DNA from: Thermoplasmata archaeon
Lineage (GTDB): Archaea > Thermoplasmatota > Thermoplasmata > Lutacidiplasmatales > UBA184
Assembly (NCBI GenBank): GCA_030043545.1
Contig: JASHXM010000033.1
Location: forward strand, 1-5,414
Direction of reading: 5' to 3'
DNA: 5,414 nt
Made by a program: the position numbers and the translations under genes. Within the stretch, counting starts at the first letter, position 1. Every line of letters begins with the position of its first letter. The notes beneath the pieces are model-generated. The model searched no databases, was not told the origin of the DNA, and saw nothing but the letters and a program-made list of their open reading frames with translations. Below, piece after piece: positions 5,403 through 5,414 of this stretch.

Positions 5403-5414
5403 ATTACTCCTCGG

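Noticed and set aside
4988..5404. An alternative 138-residue frame over the zinc-ribbon gene, starting at ATG 5404 after GAGGAG
   Set aside because: It lacks the C-x2-C-x8-C-x2-C ribbon seen in the overlapping 117-residue frame and has random Arg/Pro/Gly content. The GAGGAG is only two bases from the ATG, too close for a good ribosome binding site.

Overview
The window is very GC-rich (roughly 70 % by eye). The few AT-rich patches lie in promoter-like positions: a TTTATAAT box at 1189-1196, and a CTTTTGA patch about 30 bases before the start of the 547-aa peptidase gene. Genes lack Shine-Dalgarno sequences, and at least one start fits a leaderless or short-leader mRNA. Together these suggest a high-GC archaeon, perhaps a Thermoplasmatota lineage. 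That is an inference: there is no rRNA or other marker gene, and a high-GC bacterium is not excluded.

The left part (1-1006) is read on the + strand. It holds the last ~60 codons of a probable class I SAM-dependent methyltransferase. A 146-base GC-rich spacer with three small perfect stem-loops follows, and then a 224-aa protein with a PD-(D/E)XK nuclease signature (D124, E134-x-K136, Q150) and no cysteines.

Positions 1007-1233 separate the + strand genes from converging - strand genes. This spacer has an AT-rich island and a set of - strand signals in order: an archaeal-type TATA box, a short ATG-initiated reading frame of 22 codons, and a strong hairpin followed by six T. This could be a small independent transcription unit (ncRNA or microprotein) and is the most interesting unexplained item here.

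The right part (1234-5376) is a - strand cluster. In transcription order it holds a small proline/alanine-rich protein ending in a four-cysteine zinc ribbon (117 aa), a DUF885-family putative zinc peptidase with HEVYPGH (547 aa), and an M3A (thimet oligopeptidase-like) metallopeptidase with HEFGH (665 aa, TTG start). None of the three shows a signal peptide or membrane segment, so the two peptidases are probably cytosolic peptide-degrading enzymes that may be co-expressed. A TAA at 5404-5406 on the - strand may end another gene of the same cluster that lies outside the window.

The high GC content makes long spurious open frames common. One runs out of frame through the DUF885 gene into the M3 gene, and another runs antisense to the M3 gene. 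No tRNA, rRNA, CRISPR array, insertion sequence or integration site was seen.
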